Origin: Erigeron canadensis
Lineage: Eukaryota > Streptophyta > Magnoliopsida > Asterales > Asteraceae
Length of the DNA stretch: 64,000 nucleotides
Assembly (NCBI RefSeq): GCF_010389155.1
Contig: NC_057762.1
Span: 28,332,055 to 28,396,054 of the forward strand
Direction of reading: 5' to 3'
Shown here: piece by piece, positions 1 through 11,305 of the stretch
Position numbering within the stretch: the first letter of the stretch is position 1
Layout: each line of letters opens with the position of its first letter
Notes under the pieces: generated by a model
The model's database searches: none
Told to the model about the DNA's origin: nothing
The model's input: the letters and a program-made list of their open reading frames with translations, nothing else
Translations under genes and position numbers: made by a program

Positions 1-274
1 TTATATATTTATTTAGTTTTAAAGATAATTGGCAACTCTATCTAATTTGATTTTGTAGTTTAATTTATTTTTTTGTTAGTAAAAATATATCTGTTGTGGA
101 TAATTAAAATTTGTTGTAGATTTCTCGCTACCTATTACGTAACCATGTATTTATATTTTTAACTTATGCTGAATTTTGATAAACATGGTCGCATAAAAAA
201 CTACTTGTAATAATTTGTCAAATTATGAAAAGAAATCTAAATTTGCGGAAAACTAAATGGAATTTGTTATACAG
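1..274 (+). other. Intron of the beta-carotene hydroxylase gene (5' part outside window)
   Basis: This AT-rich stretch ends in a clear acceptor (ATACAG at 269-274) directly before the first hydroxylase exon in the window. No coding sequence is visible in it. The first exon, which should hold the transit peptide and first membrane segment, must lie upstream of base 1. Confidence 0.7.
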
Positions 275-2528
275 GGTGGAGAGGTTCCTTATGTGGAGAT
301 GTTTGGTACATTTGCTCTATCTGTTGGTGCTGCGGTAACCACTCATCTCATTTCTAGCTAATCGATATATATATATATATTATATAACTCTTTGGTTATA
401 TATGATTATGTATGCTAGTACTAAATTATGGTTTGATGATTGAATAAAAATTGGGTGAAATGAATATGTTGTTGTTGCTAATAATACAGGTAGGAATGGA
501 GTATTGGGCCAGATGGGCGCATGAAGCGCTTTGGCATGCTTCTTTGTGGCACATGCATGAGGTAATTAATTAGCAAATCATAGATTAGACACATTAAACA
601 ATTTAGATTTTGTGTTTGACTCCAAATCCCTAAGGTGATTTATATTTTAATTAATAGTACTAATCTTTGTAGCTCCAACTGTTTCTTAATTTAATTTTAT
701 TCCTATGAAACCATTGGTACAATTTTCGTCTACCTATAAAATTTTTTCCCCCAATCAAGGAATCACAGTCCTCAATTTAAAACTAAACAAATTATAGTCA
801 ATTTGGTACTATTCAAATCTGTTGATAATAATTTAGACTTGGTCGTCAGCTAATTATAGTTTAATCAAAAGTTCATTTGGACCCATTTAACGAATGCATT
901 TTTATTTTAATATTACTAGAATTCTACTAGATGTGCAACGATAGAGTATTTCTAGAATGTATGGGTTTGAACCTGAGACCTCTAGACAGGCAAAGCCAGT
1001 AAACTTTAATATGCTAATTATTACTCTAATTATGACATATACAAACGTTACTAATTTGCAAAGCTGATAACAAGAGTCGTTTAGCGCTACTTTTGACTCA
1101 AAACCCCAATTTAGCTTTGTAATTCTTTGGATTAATCTAATCAATCGTCATTATTTGATTATACAGTCGCACCATAAACCACGAGAAGGTCCATTTGAGC
1201 TCAACGATGTATTTGCCATCATAAACGCCGTTCCAGCAATTGCTTTACTTAACTACGGGTTCTTCCACAAAGGGATAGTTCCCGGGCTATGTTTTGGTGC
1301 CGTAAGTCTCCCTTTCTCTTCTAATTCTAAGCTTAATGCCGAATCAGTACATTCAGAGTATTTTAAAGCAGATACAGATTGTCCACAAATTTAAAAAATC
1401 TACACATAACTAATCATCCCTAAAGGGTCACTGTTGATAACAACCTTACAAACGTAAGCTTATTATACCAAAAAAATAATGATAATAATAAATGAATAAA
1501 AAGTGTTCAATAAATATGTGTATTTATATTTAGTGGTGGTGGTTGCCTATAATTTGCAGGGGCTTGGGATAACAGTATTTGGAATGGCATACATGTTCGT
1601 CCACGATGGACTTGTTCATAAGAGATTCCAAGTGGGTCCCATTGCAAATGTTCCCTACCTTCGAAAGGTTGCAGCTGCCCACCAGGTAAACATGTGATCT
1701 CTCTTCATTTACGTGTTCTTTTTCATTTTTTTTAATAATAATAATGTTTTTGTAATGTTTCAAGAAACAAACTAAATCTTTCAAACATTTGTCGCATGCT
1801 TGAACAAAATCTTGCATATAAATAATTAAATAAGTATGTTTGTTTGATATTTAGTGTGTTAAGAGAAATTTGCAAATTTTTTTAAACATGTAGATGTTAG
1901 TTGTTAGTAATTAGTTTTTCTCAAGTTAAAAAGCCGATGACTCGATTTGGATCCGAGACCTCTTAAAGAGCAAAACCACCCACTTTCTTCTTAAACCGCT
2001 AGACCAAGAACTTATTGTTCGTATTAAAAGAGAAATGGACAACCTTTATCAAGTTGCTGATGTTTAAGGAATGCTAATACTTAAATGCAGTGAGAGGATC
2101 ATACATATCCTTTTGGACTAAAGATATATATTAGTAGATACGTAGGGATGTTTGCTTTGTTTAGTCATAATATTTAGATGAGGTTTTGTTGTTTAGTATA
2201 TCATGTTTTATTTGAATAACACTAATTTAAGAGGTATTTTGGGTGTTTTCAGTTACATCACACGGATAAATTTAATGGAGTTCCTTATGGCTTGTTTTTG
2301 GGACCTAAGGTACCTCATCCTTCTCTTTCTATAAATCTTTTAACGATACTTGGAAAGTTAAACTCGATAATGTTTTGTTTATTATCCAACTAGTTGGTCC
2401 GTTTACTACTCATTTCGTGATGATCTCACTAAAGCTTTATGTTGGTTATGTAGGAGCTTGAAGAAGTGGGAGGAGATGAGGAATTGGAAAAGGAGATTCA
2501 AAGAAGAATCAAGTTGTATAATAAATAA
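275..2528 (+). CDS. BCH: Beta-carotene 3-hydroxylase (non-heme di-iron, CrtZ/BCH type), 3' six exons
   Basis: The enzyme hydroxylates the beta rings of beta-carotene to give zeaxanthin via beta-cryptoxanthin in plastid membranes. Six exons join in phase 0: 275-334, 490-561, 1167-1301, 1560-1685, 2253-2309 and 2454-2528, all with GT/AG borders, giving 174 residues and a TAA stop. The joined product shows the four histidine motifs of the fatty-acid-hydroxylase superfamily: HEALWH (exon 2), HMHESHH (across exons 2 and 3), HDGLVH (exon 4) and HQLHH (across exons 4 and 5). Conserved stretches such as GGEVP, EMFGTFALSVGAA and FNGVPYGLFLGPKELEEVGG are typical of plant BCH. The plant gene usually has seven exons, so only exon 1 is missing, cut by the window edge. 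No lesion is seen. The open frame continuing past 2528 from base 2458 is a different reading frame and not the protein. Confidence 0.95.
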
Positions 2529-4682
2529 AAACGTATATAAATATAAAATTCAAATTAAATTTAATTTGTTTCGTGTGTTATTCCGCTTTTGGTTACATAG
2601 AAGATTAGTACAAAGTAGAAAGAAAAGAAAAGCAAGCAATGACATACTTGGTACGAATGCAATTTTGTTAATTGATCTAATTTCTGATAGAAATTTAGTG
2701 TTTCAGTCCTTTGTGTTACTGTTAATTTACGCATTGTTTTGTTATACTCATGTATACAACTATACAAGTAGAGACGGTAGCATGTTTTTTATTCTATTTT
2801 TTTTTATTCTTAACATTAAATTTTATCAATCACGAGTAATAGAAGAAACTAGCGAAGAGCTAGATATACAAGATGAAGTTTAAAAACTAAAATTAAAACA
2901 TTTTGCCCTTATGTTCAAAAAAAAAAAAACCATTTTGCCCATTCAATGCGGAGCGAGTTAATCTATTGGTTATTCATAAGAAATTGGTGGTCTTGACTTT
3001 TGTTTGAGAAGATACACTCAATTAATGTTTTGATTTGTCATCTTGGTTTGCTGCATATATGTCTATTAATGTTTGATAAAATGATGAGTATAAGCAATCA
3101 ATGAACATAAAATGGATCAACTTCATATTTAGTTGATCTTATATATTGTACTTTTGGTCCCTTGACAAACTCAACAATAATGTTCATATAATCTGACATA
3201 ACATGCATTTGATATTTCGGTAATAGATCGAAGACTGCTATTTTGTAAGCTATGTTTGGTTTGACGTTTTCTAAGAAGTCATCCTAAGGCTTAGTACTTT
3301 CGAGTTTAAGAAGAAAAAAAAATGTTTTTGATAAAGTGCTTAACTTTTCAAGAGTTTTTCTTGGGTCAATGCTTTTAATTGGGTCAAAGAGCTTTTAATC
3401 ATGAAGCTTTTATGTCCTCCCTTATTACGTAACCGACCTCAACTCCAAGCACCCAATTACCATTCTCGGCCTCGCCCTCTGGGCCTAACGATTTTATACT
3501 AATAAACTTACTTAGCTACCAAACACCAATAATATATACCTCTGGGCCTAACCATTTTATCTGATGATTCAAATAACTATAAGTCTATAACTACATAATA
3601 TGAAATAGTAGACCGCATATGGCGTCTTATTACATTGGTTTTGTATTGGTCATGTCCTTAAAGCGCTTTTAACGGTTCGTCCGTTTGTTCATTGTTTTGG
3701 TGTCACAAAACCGATGCCATAAATAGCGCCTCCTAGCTTTGTGAAGTTCATCCCCTTCGTCGGTTAACCGACAAGGAAAAGACGAGTGAGTGGGTCCACC
3801 TTATTTCTCAACAAGAGGTTCTTTTAGTTTTAAAAAACGATTAATCCCCTAAACTTTATACATGTGACATGTGGATTCTACTTAATTTCTTTTTCATAAT
3901 CTTACACTTTAATTTTTTATAAGTTAGCATCCTACGATTTATGAAGATTTTTAGCTTATAAATTATGAGGATTAATCGTTAACTTTTAGTTTTATACAAG
4001 TAATAAAGGGCAAGATATTAAAAATAAAATAAAATAATAAATGGTGATGATGTGTCAGTTTGAAATAAGGTTAAATAATGAGATAAAAATGCTATGGTAA
4101 AATTAATATGTTAGTATTAGGAATAATTAACGTTTTTCTAAAGTGAGTGGGTTAAGACTTTTGTATTATGGTACTAATTTGGTATGGTCATATTATTCTG
4201 CATATTTAACAAAGCAAAACTTATAACATGGTAGTGGGGTAGGTTTCAATTCTTAACGTGTGGGGTATCATAACATGGTTATTGCAAATCTTAATCTTAA
4301 TCCAATGAAATAGAGACGTAAGGGACTAGAATTTATACTCGTATGAGTCAAGAGATGTTATCTTAATTAACTAAGTAGGGAAACAAAAACAAAACTATAA
4401 TTAAAGATTCGAAAGGATCCGAGTTTTGCTATGTGGATTGTGGAGGGCCTGAGAATATAATTGTCAGGGTGAAGCGAACTCTCTATAAAACTAAAAGATC
4501 ATATGATTTATCATATGTGTCACTCCTCTTTGTTCGCTACATAAGCTTTTATTCTATGTGTCAGCTTCATATAATTTTATTATGTCTATACGTTTGTGAT
4601 CTCAAATGCCATCTTATCATCAAATAACACCTCATACGTTTAGATGGAATAAATGTTGATCATGGCTTAAAAGAATTAAAAT
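2529..4682. other. Intergenic, 3' flank of BCH
   Basis: No gene is recognised. Poly-A and T-rich runs follow the hydroxylase stop. The 14-base motif CCTCTGGGCCTAAC occurs twice, at 3476-3489 and 3539-3552, each followed by SATTTTAT, so a short direct duplication is likely. Confidence 0.6.
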
Positions 4683-4770
4683 AATGTTGAGGATGGATCG
4701 AACCTAGGATTCTAGGAATAACGAGCTAAAAGGGAACATCATCAACAATTGAACTATAATCGTAATTGCA
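4683..4770 (-). repeat. tRNA-like (SINE-type) pol III promoter relic
   Basis: Read on the minus strand, an A-box-like TAGTTCAATTGTTGATG is followed about 45 bases later by a B-box-like GGTTCGATCC. This is the layout of tRNA-derived SINE heads. No cloverleaf or tail can be made out, so it is probably a decayed SINE. Confidence 0.35.
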
Positions 4771-6490
4771 ATCCAATTTTCGATACAAATAATCTATATA
4801 TATAACTAAAGTATATATAATAAAGATTAGTTAATTTAAATAAATGGTTGAAGTTTTATATTTCAAAAGTAATTAATATTAATAGTTAATAAACAATAAC
4901 AACATGGCAACATACATGACATATATTAAATCAAATAATGTTATAAAAAAAATAAAAATAAAAAAATAGGATAAAAAAACCTAAGTAAAAATCCTAGATG
5001 TCAAATAAAGATGATTACCACTAAATAAAAAAAACATATCATCTTTTTGTTTAAATAGAAAGTTTGAATTAACAAAAATTACATCAAATTTTCATAAGAC
5101 TGTAAATTTAGACGTATGAAATAATTTCAATACAATTGAAAACCACTTGAAATTTTAAAAACAAAGCAACAGTGGCCCATTGTTGGGTTGGGCAAGCTCA
5201 CAAAAAAATAAGAAGGTTGTACGTTATTTTTTAGGTAAAATAAAACAAATATTGAAGTAAAATAAATAAAACAATAGGTTTCTCTGTACCGAAAATCACC
5301 GTGCATCATGAAAATCATTATGCATCAATTGTTTTGTGAATCTTCATGCATCAATTTAATCATGATCCAAGGGATCAAGATATTGTCCTATTTGTTTTAA
5401 TTTAACATGGCTACTTGTTTTACAATACCCAACCTCTTATTATATAACTAAGAGAAGATATTTTTGCTTTTAATTAGACATACAAATTTAATTGTTACAT
5501 TGTATTTTTGATTATTTGTCATTTTATCACAATATTTATATTTTCACGTAATGTGAAGAATCATGTCATACTTATAAGTATAAGTAATTAGTTAATTAGT
5601 CAAAGATTTTGTAAATTAAAATCAATATAAAATCTTAAACAAATACTGTTTGGTATAAATTTATTTTCACGTTACAAGGAAATCAATTTGGTTATTTCAC
5701 ACCAATATATCAATATTTGTTTAAATTATAGTATATAGTTTACAATAAAATAGCTTAATTGTTTTGACTACTAAATTCTATCTGTTGCCTTATTGTCATT
5801 TGATAAGATTTTTTTAAAATTGATTTCGTACTTTCATTTTATGGTCAATTCAATTAATGATGCAACTTTTGTAAAAGATAAATACTATACTTAGAATTTT
5901 TGTTTGAAAAAATAGTCGATTATACGTCAAATAATTGAAAATTTTGATTAAAAAAATGATATTATTTTCAGTTATACAATTATCGTTATTTTTTTTTATG
6001 AAGTATTAATAAATTTGTTATTTGTATGATTATTTTATGGATTTTATTAAATTTTTATCTTTTATGTTTAGTTATTTTTTTAATAATGAATTTACAAATA
6101 GAAAATCATTTATCAATTCTTTCTATATAACTTATGTGTTCTTCTTTTGTCAAGTAAGATATTTATTATGCAGCGTTTGGTTGTTAAAAAAATTCTTTTA
6201 AATTATATATGTAACTATACGTGTAATGTAAAATTCGAAGATATTTAGTAATCATTCTACAATAATACTTTCTAATTAAATTATTACATTGTAGTTTTTA
6301 ATGGTCTGAAAAATACATATATTATCTACTAATTATAATATTTCTGCTTAATTATTATAATGTTACCGTCCAACGGACGAGTTTAATCTAGTTGAATATA
6401 TGTCCTTAAGACAAAACTTAACCACACAATGTAAAAGTTTTTATTAACCTAAACGGATCATTCCCAGTTCCCATGACGACTTTCATTAGG
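4771..6490. other. AT-rich intergenic DNA without recognisable genes
   Basis: Long A/T runs, no open frame with family resemblance and no clear terminal repeats were found. Confidence 0.6.
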
Positions 6491-7045
6491 CGTACTAGTA
6501 TAGTACCCGCGTAATGTGGTGGTGGCCTGTGGTCATGACGGTGACGATGTGGTAGTGGGGGACGACTATTGGTGATGGAGGCGGTATCGAGTGGTGTAGG
6601 TAATTGATGTAAAAGTAATTTAAGGGTTAATAGAGATATTTTAAAAGATAAATGATTGATAGTGTAATTTAATCGTTAATGTTAAAGAGATAGTATATGT
6701 CTATTTTAAGGGTGTTAGGTAAAAATATTACGCATTTTCAACACTTTCAAAAATAAAAAGTTGCTTTTTATATAAGAAAGTACTAGCACCGTACACGCAC
6801 AATGTGGTGGTGATCGTGGCGGCGACGGTGTGGTGGTGGGGGTGAATGTTGGTGGTGTCGAGTGATATAAATTATTGACATAAAGGGTTAATGAAAATAT
6901 AAAAAAAAAATTAAATGATTGATAGTATAATTTAATCATTAATGTTAAGATGATAATGTTGATGAAAATATTTTAAGGGTGTTAGGTGAAAATATTACAC
7001 AAGTTTCAACAATTTTAAAAATAAGAAGTTATTTTTTTTTATAAT
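6491..7045 (+). repeat. Two tandem copies of an approximately 280-bp dispersed repeat
   Basis: Copy 1 (about 6491-6776) and copy 2 (about 6777-7045) share the same order of parts. A GTGGTGGTG-rich head with TAGTACCCGCG or CGTACACGC is followed by GGGTTAATAGAGATATTTTAAAAG-like sequence, then AATGATTGATAGT and TTAAGGGTGTTAGGT, and a tail with TTTCAACA and AAAAATAAAAAGTTG-like sequence. The GC-rich head in otherwise AT-rich DNA marks it as a mobile or minisatellite family that I cannot name. Confidence 0.6.
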
Positions 7046-7254
7046 ATAGTATAGATAAATAAAATTTAAGTTATATTTAATGTTTATTTCCTTCCGTTTT
7101 ATAATAGGTTTTAGAGAAATGCTAAGTTTATAAACCATTATCTTAATCTTTACTCCTTTATAAAAGAAATGACCTCTTTTTATTTTAGTTAATTTTACCT
7201 TTGAATTACCAGAATTACCCTTGACTTTTTATGTTTTGCCCTTAATGAATTATA

Positions 7255-7437
7255 ATTTACACTCTAAACCTTTATTTTAATAATTAACACTATAAGTCCT
7301 TATCTTTTAAAAAAATTCACTATCACAATTACATCAATCTACACCACTTGGCACTGCCACCACCACCAATAGAACCATCACCGACACCACTAGACCGCCT
7401 TCTCCACCATTACCGCCGCATTGTGCGGGTACCATAC
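7255..7437 (-). repeat. Inverted, diverged relative of the 6.5-kb repeat
   Basis: The CACCACC-rich block, ending in CGCATTGTGCGGGTACCATAC, is the reverse-complement type of the GTGGTGG/ACCCGCG head of the tandem repeat at 6491-7045. It probably represents a third, inverted copy. Confidence 0.45.
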
Positions 7438-7791
7438 TCGTTAAGACTTATGCAATGGATAATAATATTCGGCGACTCATTAATTAGAGCAAATGCTTTT
7501 AATCAAAACAAATTGAGAATCATGTGATTAGCCAATTTTTTTTTATAAAATTATATCAATTTAATCAAGTTTTTTGTGAATTTGCACAACAGCCACCATA
7601 ATTGCAATAAGATCATCAAAATCGTTACAAGATTTATTAAATTACATTGAGATTTTGCCAAACGACAATGTGATTTTGTAAAATCTCTATACATGAATTG
7701 GATACTGTTGTTATTGTAAAAGTTACGATTTTAAGATCACATATTTATTAAAACCACAGGTCAAGTTTCAAACTCTTGAAATACACGCCCT

Positions 7792-8670
7792 CAGAGCCGG
7801 TCCTGGCATTTTGGATGCTCAGGGCAAGATGATGAAAAATATGCCTATATCAAAAATATTAAATAACACAACAAAATGTTAAATGTTTATCTAGTCAAGT
7901 TAGGCAAACATGTATTAAATGATATATCTTAAACTCTTAAAAAATGCAAATTATATTATATATAAACTATATACATAAACATAAACAAAATACAAATATA
8001 ATATTAAAAAGTTAGATATATGTCACCTAAGGAAAATGCGAAGTATGAAAGAAAACGGTTTGAAAGCTTCTTGACGAAGTGGCCAAAAGCAGATTTTAAA
8101 ATATCGATTGTGCCATTGGATTTTTGTTATCAATAATAACTAGCTTACTCAACTCATTTACTGTGTGGGTTTTTAAAATGTTTCTACAAAAATTAATTAA
8201 CTAGAAAATTATATAAAATCTCACAAAATCATCAAATAGTAAAATACATCATGTTATTTGGTATTTTGTTTTACCATTTTTTATTAAATTAGATAATATA
8301 TTTACTCCTAGGAAGCTTGAGGGTTACTTTGTAATATAAATTAATTTTAAGGGGTATTGAATAAAAACTGAATATGAAAATCAAAAAGGAGATCTCGTCC
8401 ATTTAATGTCGTCTTCTTCACAGACATTTGGGACTTCACCTGAAAAGTGAAAACTCCATTAAAACAAAACATAAGCTTTTCGTTTTTTTAGCTTGAATAG
8501 TAATTCATTTTTTACATAAAACATAATATATTGACTGTAGCACGAGATTCATTGTTGTAAATTACCCAAAAGTTGCCTGGTATGGCATCACATGAACCGA
8601 AATTTCTGCCCCTAGTTTTTTTGATGCTCAGGGTTGTCGCCCTTTTCACCCAGCACCAAGGCCGGCCCTG
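7792..8670. mobile_element. Non-autonomous hAT-type element with 8-bp target duplication
   Basis: The element starts CAGAGCCGGTCCTGG and ends CCAAGGCCGGCCCTG, which are imperfect terminal inverted repeats. It is flanked by perfect 8-base direct repeats CACGCCCT (7784-7791 and 8671-8678). The 8-bp duplication and CAGNGCCGG ends fit the hAT superfamily. The interior is AT-rich with no transposase, so movement would need a partner in trans. Confidence 0.85.
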
Positions 8671-8678
8671 CACGCCCT

Positions 8679-9431
8679 CAATCATTTATTACGATTCTAC
8701 CCATTGAAATTATAGCCTAATAACCTTTCTCAAAGTACAAAGATTTAGATAATTGGAACCCGTGGAACACTTTTTCAATGTAACTTTCTGATTTCGGTTA
8801 TATAAACTCTTAATTTCTTGCTAATTTATTAATAATAAAATGTTGCTCTTTCAAAAAAATCCAACCTTAGTTATCAAAAAAAAACTTAGTCCTTACGGAA
8901 GCTTGATGATATAACTCATCCACATAACGAAGGGACAACCCATCACTTCTATGAATTCTATCATGAAGACACTATACTAGTTAACCTCCCCCATACACCA
9001 TCGAGGTATTAAGACTCAAAACCCGCAGAAGGCGGCACTGAGCAGTTACTTACTATAAAATTCGACACGCTAGTTATTCAATTGCAATCAAGATACTAGC
9101 GAATGAGTTCATTTCCTCTATTTTCCAATAATTAGTAGACAATGAGAATAACTATACTTTTTGGGTAAAAAGTGATTCCCGTATAAACTTTTATACAAAC
9201 AACAATAATTACAGTAGATCACAAGTGAATGAGTGATGTTACGGATTAATATAATTAGCATGTTTTGTTGTCATGTCTTTCAAATATTACGAATTTACTT
9301 TACAATGGATGTCATTCATATAAGAATTAGAATATACTTGAGATATAAAGAAAATTATTGAAATGACTTTGTTTCTTATGATCTTATTGATAACTAGGTG
9401 GTTCACATGCCACCCGTTGAGCGGCATCATT
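8679..9431. other. Intergenic between two hAT elements
   Basis: No gene, RNA or repeat boundary is recognised here. Confidence 0.5.
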
Positions 9432-9439
9432 GTTTGAAG

Positions 9440-9900
9440 CAATGTTCTAAATACCGATATTTTGGTCGTATGGGTCGGGTACCCGGTATCGGTATTACCG
9501 ATATACCGGCTGGTACGTACTGACACGATAATTTAATTTTTGTATTTTTGTTTTTATAGAAATTCTACAAAACTTGTTACAATTTAACTAAAATAGTAAA
9601 AATACAAGTACAATCTACTCAAAATTAATACCAAATAGGTATTTTCATAACAAAAAATAAGTTTTAAAGTAACAAAACATAACATTAAAGTATCAAGAAA
9701 TAAATTTAAAAAAAATTCAGAAAAAAATAAATCAAAATACCCGTATTACCATTCCGGTAATACCGGAAAATACCGGAAATATTGGCCGGTATTGAATAGT
9801 GAAAATATCAGACAAAATATCGATAGTTGTACCGGGGTACCATCCGGTATCCGGTATTCCGGGTAATACCGGCCGATATGTACAGATATTTAAAACACTG
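9440..9900. mobile_element. hAT-type MITE rich in ACCGGTAT motifs
   Basis: The ends CAATGTTCTAAATA and TATTTAAAACACTG form imperfect inverted repeats, flanked by perfect 8-base duplications GTTTGAAG (9432-9439 and 9901-9908). Both arms carry many TACCGG/CCGGTA motifs in inverted order, so the single strand could fold extensively. No coding capacity is present. The 8-bp duplication supports hAT mobilisation. Confidence 0.85.
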
Positions 9901-9908
9901 GTTTGAAG

Positions 9909-11050
9909 TGTGTAGTGGTATCTACCTAGATGTTTTTGACGTTAAAGAGATAAAAATGACGTTAAAAAAAATGCAAAAAGGTTTAAAAAATGTTTAAAAG
10001 AAAATTTATAGAAATACAAAGTAGTGATAAAATATATGTTAAGAAAACAAAATTACAAAAAAAATAAAAAAAATTATAACAATAACCAAAAATCCTTTAA
10101 AGAAACAAACTTGGTACAAAATATTAAAAAAAGTGGTAAAAGAAAACCTAATATTAAAATAAAAACAAAAGCCTAGAACATATATGAGTACACAAAAAAT
10201 TTATAAATTCAAAACCCCCAAAAAAAAGAAAATTGTAAAAATAAAATTTTGGGGTTTAATTATATAAAACCAAATTTATATAATATAAATTGAGGGGATA
10301 CAAAATTTCAAAAAGAAAAGAGCATGGGCTGGAAACAAAAAAGGAAAAGAAAAGAGGTGCAGATTACCAAAAAGGTAGGAAAAAAATAAAATAACAGGAT
10401 CTAAGAGAAAAGATTTGAACCCAGTACCTTGGCATCCAAAAGCAAAGACCTCAACCACTCCACCATTTCAATTCTTTGATTTATATTTACTAAACACTTT
10501 ATATATACTGAAAATGTAGGGAATGCAGAAAATGACAAAAAGTTACTGTTCAGATGCCACTCCTTTATTAAAGAAAGTAATACATCAGCTAAATGGGAAA
10601 TTATTGGTGGTTTTTAACTTTGAATAGAACGATACGTGTTGCATATTCATACCTTCCACTTCTTTTTGTCGACGAATCACGCTATAGGGTTCTTACACGT
10701 CCTAAATTCATCAATTATATTTAATTATAAAAGTCCACTAAAGTTGATAAATAAATCAAAGTGTGAATGTGAATGTTTTGTAACAGAATTCCACCATTTC
10801 CTCCTATCCAAATTCCAAATATCCCTTTCATATACTTTTTTTTTTCCAACGAAAAACCAAGTCAAACACTTCCCAATACGTTTGGGTGCAAGTTTCACTT
10901 ACATATGGACTTATGGAGTATATTTTAATTTGAATATACATTATAAACTATATAACAAACTAAATCATTTATTCCTCACAATAGTATGACTTTATATAAT
11001 TATATATATATATGGAATGTAATGAACTATTTATAATATGTAATAAACTA
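9909..11050. other. Intergenic, A-rich
   Basis: Oligo-A tracts and low complexity dominate. Apart from the tRNA-like block at 10,400-10,470 nothing is recognised. The 117-codon open frame at 10,636-10,989 has no family features and lies in low-complexity DNA. Confidence 0.5.
10400..10470 (-). repeat. tRNA-like block, possible SINE head
   Basis: On the minus strand GGTGGAGTGGTTGAGG (A-box-like) is followed by GGGTTCAAATC (B-box-like) with tRNA-like spacing. An acceptor stem and a terminal tail were not found, so a decayed SINE is more likely than a functional tRNA gene. Confidence 0.4.
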
Positions 11051-11305
11051 CTCCCTCCGTCCCAATTTAAACGTCCTACCTTAACTTGTCTAAGTTTTTC
11101 TTTTGTAACTTTGACCGTAAATAATTTTGTTTGTGTATCTAATAATTGATGAAAATTATACCAATGTAAAATACATTTAAGACTCTATCCATTCATATAT
11201 TTTACATCAAGTATCATATAACACAAACAATAATATTGACGGTCAAAGTTAAACATGAAAGACCCAAAATGTCAAATTAGGACATTTAAATTGGGACGGA
11301 GGGAG
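11051..11305. mobile_element. Stowaway-type (Tc1/mariner) MITE
   Basis: Terminal inverted repeats start CTCCCTCCGTCCCAATTTAA and end TTAAATTGGGACGGAGGGAG, the hallmark Stowaway termini. The element is flanked by TA on both sides (11049-11050 and 11306-11307), as expected for Tc1/mariner. It is 255 bp, has no coding capacity and is moderately self-complementary across its length. Confidence 0.95.

Noticed and set aside
2458..2883. 141-codon open frame after the hydroxylase
   Set aside because: It overlaps the last BCH exon in another frame and runs through the 3' UTR; the correct frame stops at 2,528.
10400..10470. Functional tRNA gene
   Set aside because: A- and B-box-like words are present but no acceptor stem or complete cloverleaf could be built.
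10636..10989. 117-codon open frame
   Set aside because: Low complexity, Phe/Leu/Ile/Asn-rich translation of AT-rich DNA, with no family features or splice context.
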